Source: Isoetes taiwanensis (Eukaryota > Streptophyta > Lycopodiopsida > Isoetales > Isoetaceae). From it: a stretch of DNA of 64,000 bases. Below, one piece after another: positions 31,985 through 43,229 of the stretch. The stretch lies in the NCBI GenBank assembly GCA_021234155.1, contig JAJEKV010000026.1, positions 18,646,167 through 18,710,166 on the forward strand. Reading direction: 5' to 3'. Numbering within the stretch: position 1 is the stretch's first letter; every line of letters starts with the position of its first letter. The position numbers and the translations under genes are program-made. The notes below the pieces were generated by a model. It saw nothing but the letters and a program-made list of their open reading frames with translations. It did no database searches and was not told where the DNA came from.

Positions 31985-32764
31985 TTAAAACACCTTTTTC
32001 TCTTTCATCTTAGGACAGTTTGTTTTTAAATGACCATAAGAATTGCATCCATAGCATGGCCCTACCTTTTTCCTTTCATTTCCAAATCTTCCTTTCTTTT
32101 TCCCTGCAAACAAGATCTCAGCATTCTCTTCATCTCCCTTTAAAATTTTCTGCTGTTCTATTTCTGTCCTAATCATTAACTCAGCTTTTTCACGATTTCT
32201 TGCAACAGATCTTACCAAGGTAGCCAGCTGTTCATACTCAGAAAATGCTCTTGACAAAGAGAGTACATGGAAATCTTTAGTGATAGGTACTCCAGCAGCC
32301 TCAAGATCTGCAACAATGTTATCATATCTTTGGAAAAATACAGTCAAGTTATCTTCTTCTTTAAATTTCAACCTTCTCAGCTCCCTATGAAGCAATTCAA
32401 TTTGAGAAGAGTTTTTAACCTCATAATTTCTGATCAGAAATTCCCACATCTCCTTTGGTGTTTTATTTTTAATTTTAAGCATAATGCTAGAACTCAACTT
32501 GCTAGCAATAATGCACCTTGCCTGATGTGATCTTTTGGAGTTGCTTCCACTTGCACCAGCATTGATTGACGCTTCACTTCCACTTCCATCTCTATTGTTG
32601 GTGGTACTGCTCTCTGCTTCATCAACATTTTCTCCTGCTACAAGATCCCATAGATCTTCTGCCATTAACACGTCTTTCATTCTTTCCTTCCAAGCCTGGA
32701 ATCCAGCTTCACCTTGAAACAACTCAACACCATTTAATAATGATGAACCAAGCCTAGTTGCCAT
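31985..32764 (-). pseudogene. Ty1/copia gag, with zinc knuckle (C-terminally cut)
   Basis: 259 residues from an ATG 1 nt from the primer-binding site. It has the typical copia gag core (FQAWKERMKDVL, LHRELRRLKF, FFQRYDNIVADL) and a CX2CX4HX4C knuckle (CYGCNSYGHLKTNC). Gag packages element RNA. The frame stops at KEKKVF directly at the Ty3 junction. In an intact element protease would follow; the matching protease lies about 6 kb away at 25875, in the same orientation, so an insertion probably separates the two. Confidence 0.87.
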
Positions 32765-32765
32765 C

Positions 32766-32780
32766 TGGCTCTGATACCAA
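32766..32780 (-). promoter_or_regulatory. Copia primer-binding site (initiator tRNA-Met type)
   Basis: On the minus strand TTGGTATCAGAGCCA follows the LTR end TAACA. TGGTATCAGAGCC is the usual plant copia site complementary to the 3' end of initiator tRNA-Met. It fixes element orientation as minus. Confidence 0.9.
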
Positions 32781-33659
32781 TGTTAAACAAATTCACCTTG
32801 TTGGGTAAAAGCATGTTAGGGTGTACCACTTTTGGAACCTGCAAAAGTACATACACTAGGTACTTCAGAACTGGGTACTTTCTCATTTTTCTTTTCATTA
32901 AAACTAATACAAAAATCCAAAATAAAAGTCAAGGACATGGTAATATTCAAAGTTAAAGTAAAGATAATGCTATTGAAGACCAATATGTATATAAAAAGTT
33001 CTAAAACATACCTTATATTGAGATATTGTGCAGGTACCTAGTACCCAGTCCTGGCTACCTTTTTAGGTACCTTTTTGGTCACTAAATAATACTTTTTAAG
33101 GGACACCCTAACATGCTTTTACCCTGTTAGATATCCCAGAACAATCACAAGCATACAATAAGTTTTAAGGCAACTAGCTCAAAGAGTTCTCAATCATTCC
33201 ATAATGTTTAAACAATACATATGGAAATATGACAATACTTCAATCTAAGTCATTCACAATATTTCTTGAGACAACTATAAAGTTATATCTCAAGCATTCC
33301 CCTGCATCGAATATCACCGATCAGTACCCCCAAAATACATCTTGATCTTAGATCTTATAGATCCAATCCGGACCGATAGCAGGTGGTTCCAGATCGGTTC
33401 CAGACTATTCGCCCTGGGCTTAGGAGCACGAGGGCATTTGGTCGATATTCATTCGACTCCTTAAAAACCATCTAATAATATGTTTTACATGATTGTTTAA
33501 CTATGTACCATGAAGTATTCGACATACTCAATATCTCACTTCTCATCAACATTTTAGCAACCCTAAGGTTCTACCATATTCTCCTGCTACTTAATGATTA
33601 ATCCCTTCTGCATGCCTTTGTTCTAACCACAACCAAATCTCACAGATATATCTAACATT
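32781..33659 (-). repeat. Copia 5' LTR (contains a MITE)
   Basis: Read on minus it starts TGTTAGATATATC near 33659 and ends TTTGTTTAACA at 32781, next to the primer-binding site. TGTTA/TAACA ends are typical of copia LTRs. Without the 322-bp MITE and its 4-bp duplication it would be about 553 bp. No second LTR was found in the window. Right boundary inferred from the inverted terminal bases. Confidence 0.7.
32803..33124. mobile_element. 322-bp MITE, copy 2 (4-bp target duplication)
   Basis: Terminal inverted repeats GGGTAAAAGCATGTTAGGGT / complement, flanked by TGTT at 32799-32802 and 33125-33128. Exactly the same length as the copy at 24930-25251, with related ends and GGTACTT sub-repeats but a diverged centre. 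It lies inside the copia LTR. Confidence 0.87.
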
Positions 33660-33660
33660 A

Positions 33661-34594
33661 ATAATTTCATCACCCGATACTGTCGTCAGCGATCGTGGAC
33701 CACAATTCGTCACAGGTTTTTGGAAGCGGCTTTTGGAATTATTGCATATTGACCGCTCACTGACATCTGATCATCATCCAGAAAGTAATGGGCAGGCATA
33801 GCGCACTAATCAGACTCTGGAGCAATATTTAAGGTGCTTTATCAGTTATCAGCAGGATGATTGGGTCGATTATCTTCCACTAGCTGAGTTTGCCTATAAT
33901 AACTCAATATATGCTTCCACTGGCCAGACTCTGTTCTTTCTAAACTCTGGTCAGCATCCTCATTGGTCCCTTAGCGTCGCTGGTGGTGACTCGGTCAATC
34001 CTAATGCCGAGTCTCGACTTGAGAAACTCCAGGCTCTTCAATCGGATCTTCAGCATCATCATCACTGAGCACAGGAACGCTATCGGCATTATGCTGATTT
34101 GTATCGGCAAGAAACTCCTAAATTTCACGTTGGTGACCTTGTCTGGCTTCTTCATAGGAACCTCCCTACCTCACGTCCTGCAATAAGCTTGACTATCGTC
34201 GCCTTGGTCCTTACCGGATCACGGTTCAGATCAGCAATGTGGCATTATGGCTCAAGCTTCCTCCAACTGTTCGGCTTCATCCAGTATTCCATGTTTCTCT
34301 ATTGGAGCCCTACACCGTCAATACTTTCCCAGATCGCGTACCTCCGTTGCCACCACCAGTAGAAATTGATGATCATGAGGAGTTCGAGGTTCGAGAGATT
34401 CTGGACTCCAAGTTTCTTCGTCGACGATTGTATTACTTTGTCGATTAGGAAGGTTACTCGCCAAGTGATAGAACCTGGGAGCCTGCCGAGAATCTGAGTA
34501 ATACTCCTGATAAACTTGCGGAGTTTCACCGGCATTACCCGGATAAGCCAAGTTTGAGTACTTGGCCCCAGCTCCGAGGACTCGTCGCCGTCGT
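33661..34594 (+). pseudogene. Ty3 chromovirus integrase core and chromodomain (decayed)
   Basis: Plus strand: TVVSDRGPQF and HPESNGQA show the integrase core. The codon at 33799-33801 is TAG where the catalytic Glu of the D,D,E triad is expected (NGQA-stop-RTNQTLEQ). FHVGDLVWL and a GPY-type segment (KLDYRRLGPYRI, frameshifted near 34180), HPVFHVSLL, then a chromodomain (VREILDSKFLRRRLYYFVD-stop-EGYSPSDRTWEPAENL). A second stop at 34066-34068 and a third at 34446-34448, which replaces the conserved Trp of WEGY. The N-terminal gag-pol is absent because the copia LTR begins at 33659. Such chromodomains steer integration to heterochromatin. Confidence 0.87.
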
Positions 34595-34652
34595 AGGAGG
34601 GGGATGGTGTGACGACCATACGAATATTCGTCACACGGATGCAAAACCGTAG

Positions 34653-34732
34653 TTGCACGGTGCAAGGTTTGAACTCGCAACCTCCCAATTGTGAATCATA
34701 CACCTTTGCCAAGTGCCCTACTAATATTTGTT
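34653..34732 (-). other. tRNA-like segment (pol III A/B-box-like)
   Basis: On minus: GGGCACTTGGCAAAGG resembles a tRNA acceptor and A box, TGATTCACAATTGGGAGG the anticodon arm and GAGTTCAAACC the B box. The 3' half does not close an acceptor stem with the 5' GGGCACT, so it is not a functional tRNA. It resembles the tRNA-derived head of a SINE or an old tRNA pseudogene captured in the LTR. Confidence 0.5.
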
Positions 34733-34860
34733 AAAGACATTCCCTCATGTCTTTCTCATATGGGGGGCTGTTTCTATGAGGTTCTGGAATATTCTAGAAT
34801 CTACATGCATGCGCGACACTTGGAATCATCTCATGTGGTGCGATCCTGACCGTTGGCCTA

Positions 34861-34870
34861 CATATATAAG
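34861..34870 (+). promoter_or_regulatory. TATA box in Ty3 LTR
   Basis: CATATATAAG about 250 bp into the LTR, followed by a plausible transcribed R-U5 part. A position usual for LTR promoters. Confidence 0.5.
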
Positions 34871-35077
34871 GAGGCATCTCCTTCTTGTCAAACCATTCCG
34901 GTTCAACGCCAGTCTTGAGCCTTCTAGGCATCTGTCTCGTATTCCTGCTTGCCTTCAGGGCATTGTACTCTTGATTCCTGTTCATATATCAGATTCTTTG
35001 CCGATCTTGGCGTATTTCTTTCGTATTTCTTGCATATTTTTCACGTATTTTCCTTGTTTTCGCGTAGGTTCATGACA

Positions 35078-36692
35078 ACGACCTTCTTTGACATTATGCT
35101 TCAGGGAAGGTTCTGAGGTAGAGTTGACGTGATTCTGGTACGGGCAAGCTTTAGCAACAATATCTTCGGGGATATCTTCGGAGGATAAAATCCTTCGGAG
35201 TCCCTGCTGCTCGTCCTTAACTAATCCAGGTTGTTACCTTAAATTTGGGCTTTGCCCTTGGCTTGACATGCATATACTAGAATATTCTTAAACCTGCCCA
35301 TCGCTATTGCCGCACTATAAAGGTAAAGGGGGCCACATTTCAGCTATTTTCAACTCATTCTATATCAAGTAATAGTTCTTCTTATGGTCTGGTGAGTTGA
35401 TTTTGTGTCAGTTGATTTATCCATTGATCACTTGATGTTCGTTATTCCATAACACAGAAATAGCACAGAAATTCAAGATCATATTGACTGTATTATAGAA
35501 ATTCAAGATTACACTGATAAAAAACAGTCACAGAGTACTGATTAAGAAAGTTCCACTGATTCCACAAAAAAAGTATTACACAACTGAAAATAGAAGAACA
35601 CAAGAACTGATTATGTCTTTTTCTTCCATGATTCCAGAGCTTCTCCAATAGAACGACCATGCTCATCTTTACAATAATGAGCACAAGATTAGCCAGGACA
35701 GAAAGGATAAAAGGAAAAGCCATTGTGAAGCATCAAACCTTTAACAAGATTTGGTAGAGGTAAATGCTAACAGGATAAAGAAGTTTGGAAAAAAAAAAAA
35801 ACAGCATAGAAATAAGCTAGGCATGTTCTTGCAGCAACTTGGCATAGAAATAAGCTAGGCATGTTCTTGAAGCAACTGTTAACAGTGAATCTAATGGTCT
35901 AACAGAATCCACAGCGCATCCAGGTAAATGTAGGCACCTAAATACATAAAAAAAAAAGCGTTAGGGATGCAAACAGGGTAAATAATCTTAAGAAAGGCAT
36001 GCAAATGAAGTTATCTTATCAAATCTTGACAAAAGATCCTTCCAAATCTTCGAAAATCAGGTAAAGTAAAATTTCAGGACTAGAGTCAGTAAAAGATTAA
36101 CAGATTTTGCTTTCTTACCTGAGCTTCAGCGACACAAACTCCAAGAAAAAACTCTGAAAACTAGCTATGGCAACTGCCGGAATGCAAAATCCACAAGATC
36201 AGAAAAAATAACTCCAAAACTATGCCGATCTGCAAAAACACTCTGCTATGGCAACTGATAAACTATGCACAAATGCCATGGCAACAGAAAAAAGGCAAAC
36301 GTCCATGCCAAAGCAGAGATCGCCATAGCTCTGTGCACGGCTATGACAATGAAAGCATCGCCGGAAGAAAGAAGGAAAAAAAATAAAAAACTAGCAGAAC
36401 TGCAGGGTTGGGAAGAAGGTTAAGTAGATGGATTGGAGTTGGTATTTTAATGGTAATTTGAATTTCGGCGGCATGCTAAGAGAATATGTATTAATATATG
36501 AATCTTACATAATAAATGCAAAACAAAATCTATGTGTTGATATTAATATATGAATCTTACATTGCGCATCCCTTATGAATCAATCCTGTGCTCGAACCAA
36601 TCCTGGAGATACGTCATAATGCTGCAAGTAGAGCTGAATCATATGTTGATGCTGGAGGTTAAAATCTCTGAGATAAGTCAGACTTGTTAGTT
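35078..36692. other. Intergenic, small local repeats
   Basis: No gene recognised. A 42-bp tandem pair carrying GGCATAGAAATAAGCTAGG lies at about 35805-35880, and TATTAATATATGAATCTTACAT occurs near 36488 and 36541 in part. A T-rich/A-rich run lies near 35790 and 35948. It also holds several ATGGCAACTG/CTATGGCAAC repeats at 36165-36300. Confidence 0.5.
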
Positions 36693-38064
36693 AGAAAATG
36701 CTCACATTTGTGAAGGTTGCATGGTCTAAGTGTATAAAACCTAAGTCTGCTGGAGGTTTGGGCATGACAGATTTCCATTTGCAGAGTAAGGTTATGATCT
36801 CAAAATTCATTTGGCGGCTTCTCGTAGGTAAGGATGATTCTCCTGGGTTACGGCTTATTGCACAGGCTCTTACCTACTGTATCCCTTTTGGTAAAGTCAC
36901 ACTCAAACCTGTTCTTCCATGGAGTTTATTTTATGAGTTGCGGCCTTATCATAATGCTTCTCCATTCTTAAAGGGATTGTTAGATTCCTGGCACACAGTC
37001 AAAACTTTATTTCACATCAGTCCAACTGCTTGTGTACAGCTTGATCGCACCTTGTTGGTGGATCCCTCGGTAGACAATCAACCACTTTGCTTTACATTGC
37101 ACCCATTGACTCAAAGGCGTTGGAAAAGTCTTTGGAATCTTAACTATTGCAAGCATGGTATGACTCGAGGCCGATTGTCGACATGGGAGGCTTTTCAGTT
37201 AAAGTTTCTATTGGGGCGATGGGATAGAGTTCTTTGGCAAAAAGTTGCTGATTTTCTACAGCCTATTCTGCCACACCAAGAAGATATTTTGGTATGGGTT
37301 TGTCATGAAGAAATTAAGGAGTGCAAACTTGTGAACTCTATGAATCAGTTCTTGCTTGATACTGATATTCTTCCTCCGTCTAATAAGTGGTCTCTTCAAC
37401 TTCCTCCTCTTCAATGGCAGAAGGTGTGGTCTTGGGCATGGGACAAGCTACTTCATCCTAAAGTGGCAGTTCTTTGGTGGCAGATTCTTCATAGGTGTCT
37501 GCGGGTTAATGTGCTTGTCCATAAGTTTAACCCTAGAATATCAAATCAGTGTCCAGTATGCAAGCGTGGATCTGAGACCATTGAGCATTGCTTTTTCATT
37601 TGTGAACACCTTAGACAGGTATGGGACTGGTTGTTTTCCCTTTTTCAGGTTTCACTAACAAGTCAACAACTGCTTTTGGCAATTTACCCAAGTACCTGGA
37701 CAGAGTTACAAGGCCAGGCTTTTCATCTAGCAGCAGGATGGTTGCTTTGGACTATCTGGAAAAGACGAAGATTGGTAATCTTCAAAGGTCTGGATGTGGC
37801 AGATAATCGTGTTCTCCAAGAAGCTCAAGGTTACATTGTAAAGTCGTATCATTGTTCTTCACTTGCCCCTCGCAAGAGGCGATTGATTTTTGAGGAGTAT
37901 TTGGATGTGCACTCTTATGCTTAGGCAGGTTGCTTCACTCGGTGGGTTTCAGCTTATCCGCTGAGATTTTATTCCTGTCTCTGCATTTATACTTGTATTT
38001 GACTCTTTGATTGAATAAAGTCTGACGTCCTTCAACAAAAAAAAAAAAGAAAATGCTCACATTT
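36693..38064 (+). mobile_element. Young 5'-truncated LINE insertion with 17-bp TSD
   Basis: The 17-mer AGAAAATGCTCACATTT is repeated perfectly at 36693-36709 and 38048-38064. Between them lies a 1.34-kb LINE 3' part ending in AATAAAG... and a poly(A) of about 11 at 38037-38047. A perfect long duplication and an open frame indicate a recent target-primed insertion. Confidence 0.93.
36710..37924 (+). pseudogene. LINE ORF2 C-terminal fragment with zf-RVT
   Basis: About 404 residues open without stop. Begins at KVAWSKCIKPKSAGGLG, the segment after the RT thumb in L1-type ORF2 (compare CRNRANGGLGLKDY in the intact LINE). The zf-RVT region is VAVLWWQILHRCL...CPVCKRGSETIEHCFFICEH. Endonuclease and RT are missing because of 5' truncation, so it has no activity; the frame is not decayed, which fits recency. 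An upstream ATG (36698) falls in the target duplication and is fortuitous. Sequence differs from both other L1 elements here. Confidence 0.9.
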
Positions 38065-38751
38065 ACTATTATGCATTATATGGGCCTCTACACAGCCCAG
38101 TAGGGGTACTTTCTCTTTATTCTTAGCATGGGCATGATAATGTAGATGGCTACCAGACTTTATAATATCCTCTAAACCATCTTCCATGCCTTCATTAAGT
38201 GTGAAGGTCAGCTTCTCACTTCTGATGGTGATAAAAACCTATTGGTGCATACAATTGCTAGAAAGGAAACTCAACAATGTTAATAAGCTTACCTACTATT
38301 TCAATTCTAATAAAACACTCAATATACCAGCTGTAATGAACCAAACAGCACATGAATATTTCATACAACAAAGAAATAAAGCACTGCCAACCATCTTGAG
38401 GGTTATCTAGTGGCTCAATTCCGAACATTGGTGGAGCTCTTGTAGTAGGCTAGGATAACCTTCAAACTTTGTTAAATTACTGCTTTTCCAATTGCAGCAC
38501 AATGCAAAACTGGATATCAATTTTTAATTTGCACTTGCATAAGAAAAAGGTTATGTAGTACCTACTTGAAGGATGGACTGGTGAATTTATCTGTTGAAAT
38601 TTTTTAATAATAATTAGGCCAGAGAATCCTCTACTATATACCCCCTATTGCCTCAAAAATTCGTTGCTACTTACTTTAAATCATGGAGTTTTCGAGAACA
38701 TTAGAAAGTACTTTTAAGAGCCAAACATTATGGACTTATCTAGGAGATTAA
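38065..38751. other. Intergenic, nothing recognised
   Basis: AT-rich sequence with one short plus-strand frame (38186-38410) lacking recognisable motifs. Confidence 0.5.
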
Positions 38752-39160
38752 GGCCCTTTTTCCACGGTAGTCTTATTTCTAAAAGTCACATATTTTATCA
38801 AATGATGTTTGGCCACCTATTGTCTTAAAAAATTTTCACTTTTCCACTATAAAAATAAGACATGTCTTATTTAGGTTCGGGATAGGTTTGGGTTGTTAAT
38901 GGAGTCTTATTTTATTCTGGGGGATTTCCACCGCCATAAAATAAGACACCTAGTCTTATTTGAAATATAACTAAAAATAAGACGTGTCTTATTTTTTCAT
39001 GGTTTTCCACTAGTATTTTAGTGGTGTCATATTTTATGACTACCATGCAGTGGAAAAGCAAGATTCAATTTGTGTGTCTCATTTTTAGCCCTGGAGTCAC
39101 AAATGGTGTCATATATGGTATATGGCAGTCGTATTTTGCGACTACTGTGGAAAAAGGGCC
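38752..39160. mobile_element. PIF/Harbinger-like (Tourist-type) MITE
   Basis: Terminal inverted repeats GGCCCTTTTTCCACGGTAGT / complement (ACTACTGTGGAAAAAGGGCC), about 21 bp with one mismatch. Flanked by TAA on both sides (38749-38751, 39161-39163). A 3-bp TWA-type duplication with a GG-starting repeat fits PIF/Harbinger. The 409-bp interior is rich in TCTTATTTT repeats. Non-coding. Confidence 0.8.
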
Positions 39161-40234
39161 TAAAAAGACTTATCCAAAATGAAATGGGAGATCAATAGCT
39201 ATAGATGACCTCCAAACAAGGATCCAAGATGATAATATAAAAGCAAAAAGGGACTAGTTACTTATGTGCACAAAATAAATAATTAAACTAATCTTATTTA
39301 TCATTCACTAGTTTCTTGATCCTTCTTAGATGCTAATATGATCTTTCATCTGAAACAAAACAGATACAAGAAATATGTGAAATATTTGGATTCTTGCTCA
39401 AGATGCCTATTAAGTTAGATCCCCTTAATTCATTTTGAATCCATCCCAAAGTTCCTCGCAAATTTGATTTATTTATTTTGAATGTACTGAAGAATTAAAG
39501 GCATTTTTTTGATAAGTTTCCCTTTGATAAACCACGCATTCTCAGGGAACACTCTAATTGTCATGATAGGATTGCAGAGCACAGAATTTTTTTAGATGCG
39601 TCAGCTTGATCGCCTTCATTTCTATCTCAAATCACAATGTCACGCAGGACGGTATCTGGCCCGTTAAGTGATTGCAAAACGACATCTAGTTTATCTTTGA
39701 AATCCAAGCAGTGATGACTTTATCATCCTCTAGCTGCTTCTAAACTATAGAAATGGTGGCGATTGTTTCTTATTTTTCCAACATTCTTATAGAAACAAAT
39801 TTAGTAGAATTGGATGTTTTACCATAAAATTGAGGTTTTTACTGTAAAATGTTTATTAATTTGGCGAATTTACTATAATTGGGATGCAATATTATCAAAT
39901 TTTGGCGATTTTATGAAGTTCTTTAGTGTACGCATCCTAGTAAACCATCGAATCTAGATTTTAAAAAATGGTAAAATATAGCAACTTTACGAAGTTTCAC
40001 ACCTTAAAGTCATCACTAAATCCAAGTAAGTTTTTGTCCACCTGATGCTGAGGCCAAAAGCTCATATTGTTATTTTGTCACATGAACATGGCAAAACTAA
40101 AACAGGTTTTGTCATGAGATGGGGCCAATTACATGAAACGGCATGAGCATGGCCAACTAAAATCGACAGGTCTTGTCCGTATCATGGATAGTCTTGCGGC
40201 ATGTTTTTAGAAATAATTCGGTTACTCTTCCTTC
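39161..40234. other. Intergenic, nothing recognised
   Basis: AT-rich, no open frame over about 60 codons on either strand with recognisable content. It probably includes the 3' flank of the PPR pseudogene. Confidence 0.5.
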
Positions 40235-42380
40235 TCAAGTCTGGCTGATTGCAGGATTCCACACATCATCTTGTACATTATCTTCAATCCCCAAAACATG
40301 TCTTGTAGCCCATTTTCCACTTTCTAAATCACCATGAATTTTGCAGGCAGCAATGAAAACCACCCATGATGAGCAATCGACATGGATAGGCATATTGTTG
40401 ATATAGTCTGCTGCTTCATCTAACTGTCCTGCTCTCCCAATGATGTCAATCATGGAATGGTTGTGCTCAGCTACTGCCACGATTCTATAATCTCCTTCCA
40501 TCAAACATCTGAAATCCAACATCTACCAATCCTGCATGACTGCATCCTGAAAAGATATTAAGAAATGTAACTGCATCAAGCTCCACCTGGTTCAAGAAAA
40601 GAAGGGCATTCATACACTGGCCATGTTGGCTATATGCCGCAACAATGTTATTCCACGATACTGCATCATGCTCTGGCATTTCATAAAAAACCCGCAGGCA
40701 CTGTTCAGACTACCTTGCTTGCCATACATATTGATAATCATATTTCCCATGTATTTGACATACTCAGATCGCTCCCCTAAGCTGCAAGCATGAATAAAAG
40801 AATTTTCTGACAAAATTGCCTGCTCGGTACAGAGGTCAGGCATGTGAGCTACAGTTTCAACGTCTGGCATGATATGATCCTTGAACATATCATAAAACAG
40901 TTTCACTGTATCATCAGTGTGCCCATGTTGCATGTATGCGGTGCCCATTGCACTCCATGTAATAATGTCTTTATCATGCATTTTCTGAAATACTTTTTCC
41001 GCATTTTCAAGACTACCACATTTATTATACATGGTCAGGATGGCTGTTCCCATGACTAGTTCTGAACTATAACCATGTTCAGTGATTTGTTTGTGAATCA
41101 ACACGCCCTGCGCTAAATTACATGTACTTGCACAGGCATCTAGCATGGCAAGAAAAGTGCTCATATTTGGTGTTATGCTTATCAGATGCATATCTTGAAA
41201 GAGCTGAAGAGCCTCTTCATCGTAACAATTATAGGCATAAACACTAATCATAACATTCCATGAAATAATGTCAGGATGAAGTAATTTATTAAATACAATC
41301 CGAGCATCTTGAACATATCCAAATCTACCATACATATTTACAAGAGCAGTTCCAACAAAAACATCTGTCTCTAATCCATAGTATGCTATTTGTTCAAGGA
41401 CTTGGACACCCTCTCCTATGGCTTTCACGTGGATGCAAGCATCAACAATGCACATAAATGTGAACTTATCAGGTCTTATATTTTCAGTGTACATTGTGTA
41501 ATAAAGTTGAATGGCCTACCTTGCATGCCCATGCTGCACGTGGGTCATAATCAAGGAATTCCAGGTGATAATATCCCAAGTGTTCATGTTGCCAAAGACA
41601 ATGCATGCATCTCTCAAGCTTCCACATTTGTTATACATATTCACAAGTGCATTCTCAAGAACAAGGTCTGACTTGAATTCATGTTTGATAATGTGAGCAT
41701 GATCAAAAAGCCTTGAGACAACATGGTTGAATTGCTACAGGCATCAAGCAAGTTAATGAAAGTTATTTTATCTTGAACTACACTTTCCAATTGCATAGTC
41801 TCAAAAAGTAAAAAGGAATTCCTTGGATACCCCTGTTGGGCATATGCTACAATTAAGACATTCCATGGTGCTGCAATGGCAGACTTGGGCAGCTCATCAA
41901 ACACAGCTTGTGCATCTGGCAGGCTACCACATTTGCCATACATATCAACAAGGCTTGTAGATAGTATTGGGTCTGATTGAAACAAGATCTTAGGAATGCT
42001 TGCATGGACAAGTCTACCCTCTGTAAGATTTCCAAGAGAAGAACATCCAGCAAGGGCAATAGTAATTGTTACCTTGTCAGGATTTATGCCTTCCAGTTGC
42101 AGTTTTTGAAAGAGGTAAATCGTATCCTTCCCATTTCCATCCTACATTGCATCAAATATCTTCCGTGCATTTGGAGTACTTCCACACTTTCCATACATAT
42201 TAACAATAGCAGTGCCTAGAACAACATTCAGTACAAGACCACTGTCAAGAATATGTGCATGTACCAGTTTACCTTCTGGTAAGGCAGCCAGTTTAGAGCA
42301 AGAAGTTAAAAGTGCAAGGAAAGTTATCTTGCTTGGCGTCTGAATCGCATACATTTCTCTAAAAACTTGCAAAGATGATC
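40235..42380 (-). pseudogene. PLS-class pentatricopeptide repeat (PPR) protein pseudogene
   Basis: Minus strand, about 2.1 kb of consecutive 31-36-residue repeats, e.g. TAIVNMYGKCGS, TSLVDMYGKCGSLPDAQAVFDEL, NVLIVAYAQQG, TALVNMYGRFGYVQDARIVF, ending in an E-motif-like part (HNHSMIDIIGRAGQLDEAADYINNMPI, AACKIHGDLESGKWA). Proteins of this class bind organelle RNA and act in C-to-U editing or processing. Damage: an in-frame TAG near 42142, frameshifts near 41708, 40650 and 40515. The N-terminus is missing at about 42380 and no DYW domain follows. Frameshifts could partly be sequencing errors, but the missing ends argue for a true pseudogene. Confidence 0.87.
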
Positions 42381-43229
42381 AATGTGGGCGCCCAAGGTAC
42401 AAATCCTATAGGGGGAAGCGACAAATTTCAGATCTTCAGAATTTAGGGTAGAAGCATGAAAGGGGAGGCAAAAAAAGGGACACATTTATACATTTACAAA
42501 ATGCAAAATGTAGAGAAAATTGACCCATGAAGCTAATTAATATGGTCATTAATAATCATGCGGATTTTGAATTTGGGGGTAATTTTGAAACGTGAATGCC
42601 ATTTCTCTCCCGCTCTCCACGTGCAGAGGTCATTTCTCTCCCGCTCTCATGCTCCATCGCCAAATCCTTCTATCTTGCTTGCTGGCCGGATCATCCATTC
42701 TTTGATCATCCTGCTATAATCTCTTTCGTCGTTCTTATGATGCTTCATCACCAGATCATTCTATCTTGCTTGTTAGGCGAATAAGCCTTCTTAGATCATT
42801 CTACTGTGGAGTTTGAATCGATCGGTCTTAGTTTGAGTTGGGGAATATGGGAAAGAGGATTGAAGAGGATCCAGCTTATAACATTTTAGGTTGAAGAGGA
42901 TTGAATCAATTTCATTATGGGAAAGAGGATTGAAGAGCAGCTTATAACATTTTAGGTTGAAGAGGATTGAATCAATTTCGTTTTGTATATTCTTTGAGAT
43001 AATGATGATCTCTTCAACAACAAAAAATCGTGCAAGGAATCCCCTTCAAGCATACCAGCGGAAAATAGAAGTTTTCAAATGCTACATCCATGCCTTGGCT
43101 TTTCTCCTGTTATGAAAGGGAAGGTTGCAGCTCGGATTTTTAAGGTAACATCCAATAACTCAATCTTGATCAGATTTCCTTGGGGCTACATCAGCTATGG
43201 AGAGGTATCAATAAGGTACTAGTTTGTTT
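42381..43229. other. Intergenic with a 70-bp tandem repeat
   Basis: The segment starting TATGGGAAAGAGGATTGAAG occurs at 42846-42915 and again at 42916-42981. CATTTCTCTCCCGCTCT also occurs twice near 42600 and 42630. No gene recognised. Confidence 0.55.

Larger units (their letters stand above)
34595..35077 (+). repeat. Ty3 polypurine tract and putative 3' LTR
   Basis: AGGAGGGGGATGG (34595-34607) directly precedes TGTGACGACC, the classic PPT-LTR junction downstream of the integrase gene. The LTR end is placed at ATGACA (35077) because of the TG...CA rule and a length of about 470 bp; this end is tentative. It contains a TATA box and a tRNA-like segment. Confidence 0.6.

Noticed and set aside
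34653-34732. Functional tRNA gene
   Set aside because: The acceptor stem does not close and the arms are imperfect; only the A- and B-box-like parts remain.
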